Shown here: positions 50,201 to 57,842 of the stretch, piece after piece | How positions within the stretch are numbered: position 1 is the first letter of the stretch | Layout of the letters: every line of letters begins with the position of its first letter | Source of the DNA: JAGQOZ01 sp041399205 | GTDB lineage: Bacteria > Planctomycetota > Planctomycetia > Pirellulales > Pirellulaceae | Direction of reading: 5' to 3' | Length of the DNA: 64,000 nucleotides | Assembly: GCA_041399205.1 (NCBI GenBank) | Contig: JAWKTK010000019.1 | Span: forward strand, 62,001-126,000 | Position numbers and translations under genes: made by a program | The notes under the pieces: model-generated | Told to the model about the DNA's origin: nothing | Seen by the model: the letters and a program-made list of their open reading frames with translations, nothing else | Database searches by the model: none

Positions 50201-52149
50201 GACAGTGCTGGAGTCAGCGAAATCGTACGATTGGCTCCTGATCCGCCAAACGTGATATTGCCGGGCGGAATCAACGAGATATTCGTGGAAGTAGCCGAAA
50301 GAGAAAGCGAGCTCAGCGGAGTATCAATGTCGCCAATCGTAAACGAAATCGGCGGAATCGTCATATCTTCGAATGTGTTCTGGTTGGCAATCGAAGAAAT
50401 GGTCGGCGGATCGTTTGCCGGCAAGATATCGACGTTGAAAACGCGATTCGTCGAAAGAGTTCCATCGGAAACCGTCAGGGTAATTTCTACCGGACCGCCG
50501 CTTTGGTTTGGTGCCGACAACAGTGTTACCGTGCGGTTGGCGCCGCTGCCGTTGAGCACAATATTGCCATTTGGAATGAGTGCTTGATTGCTGGACGAAG
50601 CAGTCAAGGTAAGCGAATTGAGCGGCGAATCTTCGTCATCTACAATTACGGGAATTGTTTTCGGAGTGTCTTCCGTGATGATTTGATCGTCAATCGGTGC
50701 AATGATCGGCGCGTCATTGACCGGGACCACGGTCACCACGAAAATTTCGCTGGACATGCCGCCATTTTCATCCTTCACAGTCACGCTGATTGTTGAAGTT
50801 CCAATGCCATTTGGAACAGGCGTAACACGAATGGTCCTGTTGCCAGCCAAGCCGCCCAACGTGATGTTTTCATTTGGAATCAGAGCCGTGTTGGACGACG
50901 TTGCCGTCACAATGAGCTCGGAAGACGGAGTTTCACCGTCGCTAACCGTGAAGCCAATATTCGTGCTGCTGGTCGATTCGGGAATTTCAATATCGGAAAT
51001 ACTGGAGATCGTCGGCAGGCCATTCGTCAAAAAGACCGCCACGGGGAATTCTTCGCTATCCTGGTTTCCCTGTGGATCGGTAACGGTAATCGTGACATCC
51101 ACAAAACCAAAGCCGCCAGGCGATGTCATTTCCAGTGTTCGATTTGCTCCTGTTCCCGAAAAGACAAAATTGGCCGACGGCAACAAGAAGTTGTCGCTGG
51201 AAGTGGCAGACAATGTCAATTGAGAAAGCGGTGTGTCGCTATCCGACACGGTGAAATCAACAAACGTTGTTCCAGAAACGTAACCCAGAACCAAGGGGAT
51301 GTCGGAAATTGCGGGAGGCGCTGTCGTCGAAAGGCTTAGCGAATAACTTGGGTGCTCCTGATTGTTTGCCTCTTCCACTTTAATGAAGTACTGCTGTCCC
51401 TGAGTCACGTTAATCGTGATCTCTTCGTTGTTGGTCAGCGAGGACGACGAAGCAATCGTGGTGCCATTGGTATCCAAGACGGACATGTCTAGATTACCGT
51501 TCGAATGCAAGAACGTGGCGTCAACGTTGAGTTCACCGGTGACCGGCGACGTCCAACGGAAATAGTCTTTGTCGGTAAACTTATCGATATTCAGGTTGGA
51601 AATGGTGGTACTGGCAACCGAACCAAGATTATGCGCGGTGCCGAGTGTGTCATTTCTTGTAGGTGATTCGGCTACGTCTGGCAGGATGAGCTGAATATTG
51701 AGCGAATAATTCGTATTGAGGAAGCCCGTAAACTCCTTTACGCGGAAATAGACTTCCTCGTTTTGCGCGACGTCAATGGAAACGCGTTCATTGTCCGTCA
51801 GCGTCACCGAAGCATCCACCGGAATCACCGTGTTGGACGAACGATACAAGAGCAAATCCAAATCCCCTTGCGAATGCGTAAACAACGCGTCTACTCGAAG
51901 CGTTCCTGCTTGAGGTGCCGTCCAACGATACCAGTCCACGTCCGCTACCGGATCAATGGACAAAGAACCGATGGTTTGATTGGCGCTGCCGAGATTGGAG
52001 GCCTGGGACGCAAAATTGTTGGGTTCAAACGCGTCCACCGCCAACAATCGCTTGTCTTCCAAGCACTCAATATCGCGGCTTCGCAATGGGTTGCGTCGAG
52101 TTTTCGTGTTCAATTTTTTGTTTTGTCGTTTTGATTTAGACATGTGCAT
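44218..52149 (-). CDS. Giant cadherin-like repeat surface protein (2643 aa)
   Basis: Probably a surface adhesin or matrix protein. A basic N-terminus leads into a LEPR-XLL-like motif (IECLEDKRLLAVDAFEPN), then two PPC-like beta domains (about 40-270), each with a DWYRW or DYFRW core. From about residue 280 to 2400 there are 21 tandem repeats of about 101 residues, cadherin/Ig-like, each with NDAPTIS..I, FTIGDxxTP, SSNxxLIP, GGSGANRTxxVTP and TVTVSDG landmarks. A Big-like domain and a dockerin/EF-hand-like pair (GDSNLDGIFNTSDLVTIFQ; GDWNGDGDFNTSDLVFAFQ) close the protein. The tail is DDFWANDDAEDVVTDQIWM. Start: ATG 52149 or 52143. No enzymatic motif is seen. The gene is intact despite its repeats. 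Confidence 0.93.
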   Translation of the reverse strand: MHMSKSKRQNKKLNTKTRRNPLRSRDIECLEDKRLLAVDAFEPNNFASQASNLGSANQTIGSLSIDPVADVDWYRWTAPQAGTLRVDALFTHSQGDLDLLLYRSSNTVIPVDASVTLTDNERVSIDVAQNEEVYFRVKEFTGFLNTNYSLNIQLILPDVAESPTRNDTLGTAHNLGSVASTTISNLNIDKFTDKDYFRWTSPVTGELNVDATFLHSNGNLDMSVLDTNGTTIASSSSLTNNEEITINVTQGQQYFIKVEEANNQEHPSYSLSLSTTAPPAISDIPLVLGYVSGTTFVDFTVSDSDTPLSQLTLSATSSDNFLLPSANFVFSGTGANRTLEMTSPGGFGFVDVTITVTDPQGNQDSEEFPVAVFLTNGLPTISSISDIEIPESTSSTNIGFTVSDGETPSSELIVTATSSNTALIPNENITLGGLAGNRTIRVTPVPNGIGTSTISVTVKDENGGMSSEIFVVTVVPVNDAPIIAPIDDQIITEDTPKTIPVIVDDEDSPLNSLTLTASSSNQALIPNGNIVLNGSGANRTVTLLSAPNQSGGPVEITLTVSDGTLSTNRVFNVDILPANDPPTISSIANQNTFEDMTIPPISFTIGDIDTPLSSLSLSATSTNISLIPPGNITFGGSGANRTISLTPALSQSGASTITVRVDDGAGGVATESFVVTIEGDNDAPIVSTIANQTIFADTTNNAVAFTVSDDMTQPSLLFVSAFSSNQDIIPDANLTLQGTGNDRSLLITPAAGQIGGPVVISILVSDGINNTLRTFQVNVAAGAPTISPIADQTLAEDTSSAAIGFTIGDANTPIGDLTLTVTSGNTTILPQAGIVVGGSGANRTLTLTPAANQHGGPFDVTVTLTDGEDTTTEVFAVTVTSVNDLPVISPIADRTIAEDGSTGAIAFTVTDVETASNALSITATSNDVTLIPLSGIVLGGSGANRTISITPAAQRSGSATITVTASDGNGGTSIETFVVTVTEVADVPTISAIADVTVNEDQATADIPFTIGDDDTPLANLTVTATSSNTSVVAPAGMVLGGSGANRTIKVTPVANASGASTISVTVSDGTNSATEQFVVTVAAVNDVPTISAIADVTVNEDNATAAIPFTISDAETPVGNLTLSVTSDNQALIPNANLVIAGTRPNLTLTATPLANQNGSATITLQVTDGNGGQTAEAFLLTVNAVDDAPTITPIQDIDSPEDEVVGPIAFTVTDIDTPLENLVLSATSDNLGLFTVANIEFGGSGQSRTVQLTPEANAFGNASIVVTVSDGTTDVVESFAVSVDPINDAPGVSAIADQTIPEDSSTGALAFTISDVESNVSQLTVSAASSNATLIPASGIVLGGSGANRTINVTPASNQVGTAVVSVTVSDPNGGVTVESFQVNVQGVGDPPTISSLADVTSPEDTVIGPIAFTVGDIDTPADQLVVTFASSNEAVIPASGIVISGTGADRTITLTPVGNASGTTTVTLTVTDDANKTSQTSFDVTVEAVNDLPTVSAIADQTTDEETSVGPIAFTIGDVETAVGNLTITKASSNTTLVPDANIVLGGSGANRTVTVTPAANQTGQATISITVTDGNGGATTEQFVLTVGNVNDAPTISAISDLTINEDTASSAISFTVADTDTPLTNLTVTGSSSNAAVVANSGIAIGGAGANRTVTITPVANANGSAEITLTVSDGSLSSTETFTVTVTAVNDIPTISAIADRQTADGTATSPISFTIGDLESAASSLTVTAVSDNQTLVSNANLVLSGSGASRQLVATPIAGQTGSATITVTVADGNGGSASETFVLTVTPAQIPPTISAIADITLAEDTSSSAIAFTIGDTDTPIGDLTVTATSDNVGVIPVGNIQIGGTGANRTVTVAPAADAVGQATITVTVSDGSSTASETFKVTVTPVQDAPTISALSNRTIDEDTVLGPIAVTIGDAETPADQLVLTVSSSNQEVAPSSGITIGGTGANRTLTVVPASNASGSSTITLTVADQNGQTATRTFTLNVTSVNDRPSITGVANQVLTEDTPSNPILFSVGDAETQASNLTVTASSSDMTLLPPSGLVLSGTGSERTLVITPGANQTGGPAVVTLTVSDGLSTSSRTFEVSVTPVNDAPAISAIANQTGVEDTTLGPIPFTVSDVDSPIGNVVLTASSNNLALVPNSSIVIGGTGENRTLTISPAPNGTGSAVITLTATDGQATSERNFTVSFNPVSDAPVIADIADQTINEDTSSGDITVGLSDADTDVNALTLTATSSNQSVIANGDIVISGSGAKRTIVVTPVANAFGSAVISVTASDGQSSTTETFTVNVVNINDPPSISAIANQTIGKNATWTVPVVVGDIETASGALLVTATSSNQNVIPAGNLTLSGTGANRTLQIVSGESVGQSDITVTVSDGTVSTATTFTVTVQNAGDTTPPVVTNFVRNDGNDRFNTLTSVSITFSEDVSGSLAASDLVITPAGGGAAVDTSSATVTWDANTRTARWNLSGINFPTGFYNVTLPNGAIADGAGNVLDGDGSGNAGGAYSQQVLVALIGDSNLDGIFNTSDLVTIFQIGEYEDTVAGNSTWIEGDWNGDGDFNTSDLVFAFQANTYTAAAVSDVALDTATTVSVGTDIRQAVLFDQSLELNQRAKSTDDFWANDDAEDVVTDQIWM
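44945..51325 (-). repeat. Block of 21 tandem coding repeats of about 303 bp
   Basis: The middle of the giant gene is made of 21 imperfect units of about 101 codons, each recognisable by the SSNxxLIP...GGSGANRT...TP landmark. Protein identity between units is moderate, highest in the GGSGANRT turn. The unit boundaries are approximate and judged from the protein. Confidence 0.85.
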
Positions 52150-52313
52150 TTCTTCTCTGCGGTTGGAAATCGGGAATGCAGTTCACCTTGGCTCGCATTT
52201 TACTGCTAATGGCGGATGTTTCAACGATTAGGCGGGTGAAAGACTCTGCGAATTTTGCGTTACGTTGCGGGAAAAAACAGGTTGTACGATTAAACGGTCT
52301 GAACATGCTGAAT

Positions 52314-54239
52314 TCAACTATTTTGATATCCGCCGTCGTGGAACGCGATGACAAGATCACTTGACGAAAACTCCCCGTCACAGTTCCAATCACCCGTGCT
52401 CCAGAATGAATTCATCAAAACAGCGTCTTCGTACTGTCCGGCTTGAAAAACAGCGACTAAATCAGACGAATCAAACTTTCCGTCCAAGTTCACGTCGCCG
52501 ACGGGCGACTCCAAAATAGCCGCCAATAAAAATTCGAAATCTTGATCATCAAACGATCCGTCCTGGTTCAGATCCCAGGATTCGACAGTTGTTGACGACA
52601 AAGCTAGGCAGATTTGATCGACATCCCGAATATCCAGAACGACGTCCAGAGTCACGTCACCAAGCAATCTCCGGGGCACGAATTGGAAGCCCATGTCCGC
52701 CAGCGAATCGTCCGGATCAACACGACTGGAAGGATTGCCCCGGTTGATACCAACCGAATCTTCCGTCAACCGAAAATCGTGCTCGTTTAAAGACCGAAAC
52801 ACGACGGGTTGGCGAAGATTACCCTGGTCGCTCCCTTGGTACGGCCATTCCTGATCAAACCAAGAATAATTGACACGAAAATTTACTGGATCGTAATCCG
52901 TTTCCAACGGAATATCTGCCTGGATAACGGAATTCTGAACGTCATATTCGACCAGAACATCTGGGTCGGGCGATCCTTTGTCTTCGGCTCGAATTCCAGT
53001 TCGTGAACCGGCAATGGTTACGTGATCCACGGTCACAGGAATTACATTCGACCCCGATCCCTTCGCGTTAATGGCAATGTCCGTGTTGACTAACAACATT
53101 TCGCTTAACTGGACACTGCCGTTAAAAATACTGAGCCCTTTGTCGGTAATGTCGCGAACGATAAAATCGGTAACGGAAATGTCGGAACCCAGCGTATCGA
53201 TGCCGTCGTCCTGAGCACCAGCCAAGACTCCGCCAGACAGACGAATTGTTTGTCCATCGGATTGCTCGTGTAAATAGATTCCGTCGTTGTCATCCACGGT
53301 CATGTCGTGATGGAACCGGCCGGCCATGTCCACGATCCATGTTTCCTGCACGTCCAAATGTGTGTTCTGGATTTCAGGTCCCATGACCGCTCGGGACAAC
53401 AATGCATCATGAAATATCGCAGTCCCAGAACTGGCTTGCATAATCTTTCCGTAGATGTCCGTAACACTACTGGATTGCATTTCCAGCATTCCGCTATCTC
53501 GCAAGCGAATCGCCGGCCCCGACCCCGTGTGACCTCCACGAGGCGAATTCCCGGCATGCGTAATCACGGTGTGCGAAAACACAGCGTTTCCACCGTTCAC
53601 GTCAATTTCACCCCACGCACCTGCCATGCTCGTCGAAGTAAACGAAACTGGTTGCTCTTGACTCCCTTCGACAAACAGATTGCCAATGACTTCCAGCTGC
53701 GGCGCGAGCACGCCGGATCGAATTGGCTGACTATCCATAATGACGACCGTCCCCGGTTCGATTCGCAACGTCGAGCCGGCCGCAATCACAACATCACCGG
53801 TCACTTCGATGATTCCGGACCACACCGCGTTTTCCTCTGAAATTGTGCCGGAAATCTTGGTAGCATTCGCCAAGTCTTCGATCAGTACGTCCGTTTGCTG
53901 AATAAGTTCATTCCATTGAACACTCAGCGGCACCGTTTCTTGATCTTCCGGCAATACAACAGCAATGCTTCCTCGTCCATTTACCAGATCAACGTCATAC
54001 GCTTGGTCCGCGACCAGAAGCCGAGCGGAAGAATTCCAGATATATCGAGGAATGCAATCGGACGCATCACGTAGCGTGACCTGCACCACATACGGCACTC
54101 CGGGCACATAGGTGTTTGGCGCCTGCATCTCCAACGATACCGCCGGAGCCTGCAACGCCATGTGCTCGGACCCCAAATTGCACGACAACAACAATCGATT
54201 CTCTAGCAGATCAAAACCATAGGAACGTTTTCTTCGCAT
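52314..54239 (-). CDS. Right-handed beta-helix surface protein with dockerin-like repeats
   Basis: A 641-residue protein. The N-terminus has a LEPR-XLL-like motif (FDLLENRLLLSCN) and no hydrophobic signal peptide. Residues about 120-450 look like a parallel beta-helix with short repeated strands (GVLAGAQDDGIDTLGSDISV; SVQLSEMLLVNTDIAINAKG). Residues about 520-641 carry two pairs of dockerin/EF-hand-like repeats (DVTLDVVLDIRDVDQI; GDVNLDGKFDSSDLVAVFQ; GDWNCDGEFSSSDLVIAF). Such beta-helix proteins bind or cleave polysaccharides; no catalytic residues can be assigned. The ATG at 54239 begins MRRKRS. Confidence 0.85.
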   Translation of the reverse strand: MRRKRSYGFDLLENRLLLSCNLGSEHMALQAPAVSLEMQAPNTYVPGVPYVVQVTLRDASDCIPRYIWNSSARLLVADQAYDVDLVNGRGSIAVVLPEDQETVPLSVQWNELIQQTDVLIEDLANATKISGTISEENAVWSGIIEVTGDVVIAAGSTLRIEPGTVVIMDSQPIRSGVLAPQLEVIGNLFVEGSQEQPVSFTSTSMAGAWGEIDVNGGNAVFSHTVITHAGNSPRGGHTGSGPAIRLRDSGMLEMQSSSVTDIYGKIMQASSGTAIFHDALLSRAVMGPEIQNTHLDVQETWIVDMAGRFHHDMTVDDNDGIYLHEQSDGQTIRLSGGVLAGAQDDGIDTLGSDISVTDFIVRDITDKGLSIFNGSVQLSEMLLVNTDIAINAKGSGSNVIPVTVDHVTIAGSRTGIRAEDKGSPDPDVLVEYDVQNSVIQADIPLETDYDPVNFRVNYSWFDQEWPYQGSDQGNLRQPVVFRSLNEHDFRLTEDSVGINRGNPSSRVDPDDSLADMGFQFVPRRLLGDVTLDVVLDIRDVDQICLALSSTTVESWDLNQDGSFDDQDFEFLLAAILESPVGDVNLDGKFDSSDLVAVFQAGQYEDAVLMNSFWSTGDWNCDGEFSSSDLVIAFHDGGYQNS

Positions 54240-54481
54240 TTCGATTTTTGCTCGCCGCAGGCCACTTTTCCGGTAATACTCTACGCATTTCGCTCCGGCT
54301 CGTCGAATCTCCTATAGCGTCTTCACCACCGATATGTACTCGGGAAAACAGCCATTTCGACACAGCTGATTCCCTCAAAAGAATTTCCTTGACTGGAAAC
54401 GTGGTCTCAACCACGACGCATTGCCGATACGAAGTCGGTACAATTCGAAAGAAATTTCGTGTCTCGCAGAAAGGAAAAACG

Positions 54482-54832
54482 ATGGCGAATGTAATTCCGC
54501 GGACTTCCAACCGTGAACTTCAGTTTGACAACGGTACTGCCATCGGCATGAGTCATCGATGGCACAAAGGGCAGTATTGCTCCATCTTGACCAAGGCTGG
54601 AATCGTCGGTTGCGGGATCTACGCGTTGGATACACCAGCCGAATTCGGACAGGCCATTGCCATTGCCAAAGGAACGCCAGAACACCCATTGTGCGAACCC
54701 GAGGATCTGTTTGACGCAAAAATCGTTGGCTGCACTCCTCAGGCCGAAGCCTACGGAATCACGTTGGGTATGACGGGAAAAGAAGCCGTCGAACGACTCC
54801 TGGCCGCAGAAGCAACGTTAACGGAAGAATAG
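54482..54832 (+). CDS. DUF1805 domain protein
   Basis: A 116-residue cytosolic protein resembling the DUF1805/YunC family, with QYCSILTKAGIVGCGIYALD, a short helix with EFGQAIAIAKGTP, and LGMTGKEAVERLL at the end. The function of the family is unknown. The ATG at 54482 follows AAGGAAA at ideal spacing. It is alone on the plus strand between a beta-helix gene and an ABC permease, both on the minus strand. Confidence 0.82.
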   Translation: MANVIPRTSNRELQFDNGTAIGMSHRWHKGQYCSILTKAGIVGCGIYALDTPAEFGQAIAIAKGTPEHPLCEPEDLFDAKIVGCTPQAEAYGITLGMTGKEAVERLLAAEATLTEE

Positions 54833-54908
54833 CAACGTTACTGGCGTTTGAATTTAGCCTGCGTCACAGCGCGACGTCGAGCGATTCTATTCTTCCAAGA
54901 CAATTAAA

Positions 54909-56423
54909 CTACGCTAAGTCTCGGTCTTCAAACAAGATCAATGCCAACAGCATCGCGATACCGCTGTACAACAAACACAACAAGGCTGACACGCCGATAT
55001 ACGACCAAGGCACTGCAGCCCCTTGTGCCACAGCCGCTTGGATATTGAAGTGATCCAATACGGGCAACACCGTCGCAATCAATTGACCGATAAATACCAC
55101 AGGTGCAAACTGAACGTCCGAAATGGCAATCAACGGAATTAAATGGCCTAGCAAATAGATTGTGAAGCAAATGGCAAAATTGGCCATCATTGGTAGCCGA
55201 GTAGAAATGGCGACACTAATAGCCACCATGACAATCACTTCCAAGAACGCCAAAACAATCCCGGGAACCGTTTTGACAACTTCAGTCAAAGTAAAGTCCC
55301 ACATGGGAACTTCCGAGCCCATTTCTCGAGCGTCATAAATCGGCTTATAGGCCACCCAAATCAAAAGCCAAACGCCCAGCACGACAAACATCAACATGAC
55401 AGTCCACAGGATTCCTGAAAACTTGCCCATAATAAACTGAGCTCGGCTAATCGGCTTTGACATCACCGTCAATGCGGTGCGTCCTTCCACTTCATCAGAA
55501 ATGGAATTACTGGCCGCCCAAACACCTTGCACAATGGAAAGGATCATGATGCTGGTGAGTCCGGTGATTTTGAACATCTTGATGTCTTCGCCAAAGGTGT
55601 TGTACGGCAGAACAACAAACAGCAGAATGAGAAAGATGCCTAAGATCAAGATGATTTGAAACAGAGGCTGAGCCAATTCGGACTTGGTCGTCGCCAAGGC
55701 AATCGCGGAAACCTTGGGAAAGAAAACGGCTTGCACCACATAGAGACTAAAAACCGCAATTACACAAAGCGCAGTCAGCGGAATGATCTTCGCTTCCGGA
55801 AACGCCGGTCCTGTTGTTATTTCGAACGTCACCTCCGCATCATTGGGCGAAAGATTCATCACGTAAAATCGTTTGACGAATTCGCCTTCAAAGGGAGTTC
55901 CTACACTGGACTGCCGCTTCCATTGAAATCCGTCAATCGGGTTAATTTCCACCGGCGGACTGATCGCTTCCTCTTCCGTTGCACCGTCACTTACCAAAAC
56001 CATCTCGTTGGAACGAACTTCCATCTGTTTCAATTCGTCGCCGCGAAAACCCACCTCCACCGGATGGCGAACGGCTTGATCTTCTTCCACGTCCGTACCG
56101 GCGGGAATGGTGGCAGTCACGACTGGACGAGTTCCACCGAACGGCAGACGCACCACCGATTCCAACATGCCCTGAGGATTGGGCGAAAAGAACGCACCGA
56201 CAACACCAAAGATGCTTAACAACGCCACGATCACCAGCAAGGGAAACAAAACACCTTCACCAATAATGGACGGAATTTCTTTGGCCAACGGGCGTGCAAC
56301 AACAAATAAACAGCCCCAGGCCAGAAGCAACACGCCCAACCCCAAAGCCAAGCCGGCTGCGATCAGCCAAAGCGGAGTTAACCAAGCAACAAGCCACGGT
56401 TCGACAGCAGCAACCAAGAACAT
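54909..56423 (-). CDS. ABC-2 type transporter permease
   Basis: A 504-residue membrane protein. Two membrane segments near the N-terminus are followed by a soluble region (about 90-235) and at least six more segments. The motif SNSISDEVEGRTALTVMSKPISRAQFIMGK is typical of NosY/ABC-2 permeases (shown here in two parts: SNSISDEVEGRTALTV then MSKPISRAQFIMGK). The substrate is unknown; no ATPase partner gene lies within the window, so it must use one encoded elsewhere. GGAA precedes the ATG at 56423. Confidence 0.85.
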   Translation of the reverse strand: MFLVAAVEPWLVAWLTPLWLIAAGLALGLGVLLLAWGCLFVVARPLAKEIPSIIGEGVLFPLLVIVALLSIFGVVGAFFSPNPQGMLESVVRLPFGGTRPVVTATIPAGTDVEEDQAVRHPVEVGFRGDELKQMEVRSNEMVLVSDGATEEEAISPPVEINPIDGFQWKRQSSVGTPFEGEFVKRFYVMNLSPNDAEVTFEITTGPAFPEAKIIPLTALCVIAVFSLYVVQAVFFPKVSAIALATTKSELAQPLFQIILILGIFLILLFVVLPYNTFGEDIKMFKITGLTSIMILSIVQGVWAASNSISDEVEGRTALTVMSKPISRAQFIMGKFSGILWTVMLMFVVLGVWLLIWVAYKPIYDAREMGSEVPMWDFTLTEVVKTVPGIVLAFLEVIVMVAISVAISTRLPMMANFAICFTIYLLGHLIPLIAISDVQFAPVVFIGQLIATVLPVLDHFNIQAAVAQGAAVPWSYIGVSALLCLLYSGIAMLLALILFEDRDLA

Positions 56424-56521
56424 GAAAAATTCCTATCTGGGCGACGATACGTTGCGAAACCAATATTGTCCGTTCGATACCATGGTGTCCGTACGCTTTA
56501 ATTCTGGAAACGGTTTGGGCC

Positions 56522-56821
56522 TCATTCGTACCCAATGCCGAACGTCGAAAACTCGTGACTGGCGTCCAGCCATTCTTGTTTGATGTCTCGAATCTGGGAC
56601 CCCATCTCCTGCTTGATTTGGTCCAAGAATCGCTGCAGTTCCAACTTTTCGCCTTCGGCCATCAATTCAACACTACCATCGGAGAGGTTTCTTACCCAGC
56701 CGGTCACCGCAAATCCCATAGCAATTCGCCTGGTCGAATACCGAAATCCCACTCCTTGCACGTGCCCAACAAATATGGCTCGTAAACGCAACACGCTTTC
56801 CTTCTCCGCAGCAACGTTCAA
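56522..56821 (-). CDS. Acylphosphatase
   Basis: A 99-residue protein with the acylphosphatase fold: VGHVQGVGFRYSTRRIAMGF includes the catalytic Arg (VQGVGFR) and the later GWVRNLSDGSVELMAEG has the conserved Asn. It hydrolyses acyl-phosphate bonds. The start may be TTG at 56821 or GTG at 56794; the latter has AAGGAAA just upstream, but very close. Length is normal for the family. Confidence 0.9.
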   Translation of the reverse strand: MNVAAEKESVLRLRAIFVGHVQGVGFRYSTRRIAMGFAVTGWVRNLSDGSVELMAEGEKLELQRFLDQIKQEMGSQIRDIKQEWLDASHEFSTFGIGYE

Positions 56822-56899
56822 CCGAATCCAAAAGTATACAAAAAGTCGAGCAAAATCACTAGCGTCGGCACGACACGAGCGGCCGGTTGATTAGATTCG

Positions 56900-57757
56900 C
56901 TAACTCACGTAACCAGCCAGGTCAAAACGAGGCGCCAAGTCTCGCTGTATTCGTTCACACGCGCTGCGAACCTGATTCGGATCGCCAAGATCGGCTGCGG
57001 ACCGCGCAATGGCAACCACCGGGCAGGACGGCTGTTCGCCAAATTCCTGTATTACACCGACATCCAAAATTTTCCCATGAGCGACATCGGCGCCGCCATC
57101 TTTTTCCACCGTCAGAAACAACCGGTTTGGAGAAAGCGATCGCAGGTCGGCATCTGGCCATTGCCCATTCACTACAAACCCAACAACGCCGCCCAGCTTG
57201 GAATAAGAAACAATGAATTGGTTGATATCTCCGTCAGCATCACACCATTCAACCAGCACCGGCACACCGTGCTGACTGCACGATCGCACAAATTCAAATG
57301 AAGGACGTTGCAAATAGACACCCAAATGCAAGTCCGCCAATAGCGGCAAATCAAACGAGCTAGACGAATTCGCTTGTACCGCACGAAACACCCAGCGACG
57401 ACCATTCAAGAAGAAGCTTTCGTTTCGCACTCCGATACGAACCAATCCGCATTCGAATTGAACCTCCTGTTCGTCGGGCGTCTGAATTTCCACGCGATAA
57501 GCCGACGGCATGGGCGTTGACCAGAAACAAGGCTCCAGCACGTTGGCTACCAACGCATTGCGACCGGCATCAAACTGGAAGGCATGAGCCGCCGGAATCG
57601 TTCTTGATCCCGGTACGAAGGGCCCCTTGATTCGACCTCGACATTTCGGCAAAACGTCCGCCAGCGCACGGGCGGTTGTTCTGATAAAAACTTCTACTTC
57701 CGACGAAGAAGACGGACCTTGAAAAACAAGAAAGTCATCCGCAGACCAAACTGACAT
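56900..57757 (-). CDS. GH2-like fragment or glycoside hydrolase-related protein
   Basis: A 285-residue protein with no confident family. The segment CGLVRIGVRNESFFLNGRRW (about residues 105-124) resembles the junction between the beta-sandwich and TIM barrel of glycoside hydrolase family 2 enzymes, and the later QHGVPVLVEWCDADGD looks barrel-like. The protein is far shorter than GH2 enzymes and the usual catalytic Glu pair cannot be placed, so activity is doubtful; it may be a degenerate sugar-binding protein. No signal peptide is seen. The ATG is at 57757. Confidence 0.65.
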   Translation of the reverse strand: MSVWSADDFLVFQGPSSSSEVEVFIRTTARALADVLPKCRGRIKGPFVPGSRTIPAAHAFQFDAGRNALVANVLEPCFWSTPMPSAYRVEIQTPDEQEVQFECGLVRIGVRNESFFLNGRRWVFRAVQANSSSSFDLPLLADLHLGVYLQRPSFEFVRSCSQHGVPVLVEWCDADGDINQFIVSYSKLGGVVGFVVNGQWPDADLRSLSPNRLFLTVEKDGGADVAHGKILDVGVIQEFGEQPSCPVVAIARSAADLGDPNQVRSACERIQRDLAPRFDLAGYVS

Positions 57758-57842
57758 TCCGGTACCTTACATTGTGTTTCACAAAATTGGATACCGGATT
57801 TTAGGCAGCTACCAACCAGACCGCCATGCGGCTTCTGGCGGA

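Noticed and set aside
44350..51220. Many long plus-strand open frames opposite the giant repeat gene
   Set aside because: They repeat with the same period as the coding repeats and lack start signals or family motifs; they are reverse-complement shadows.
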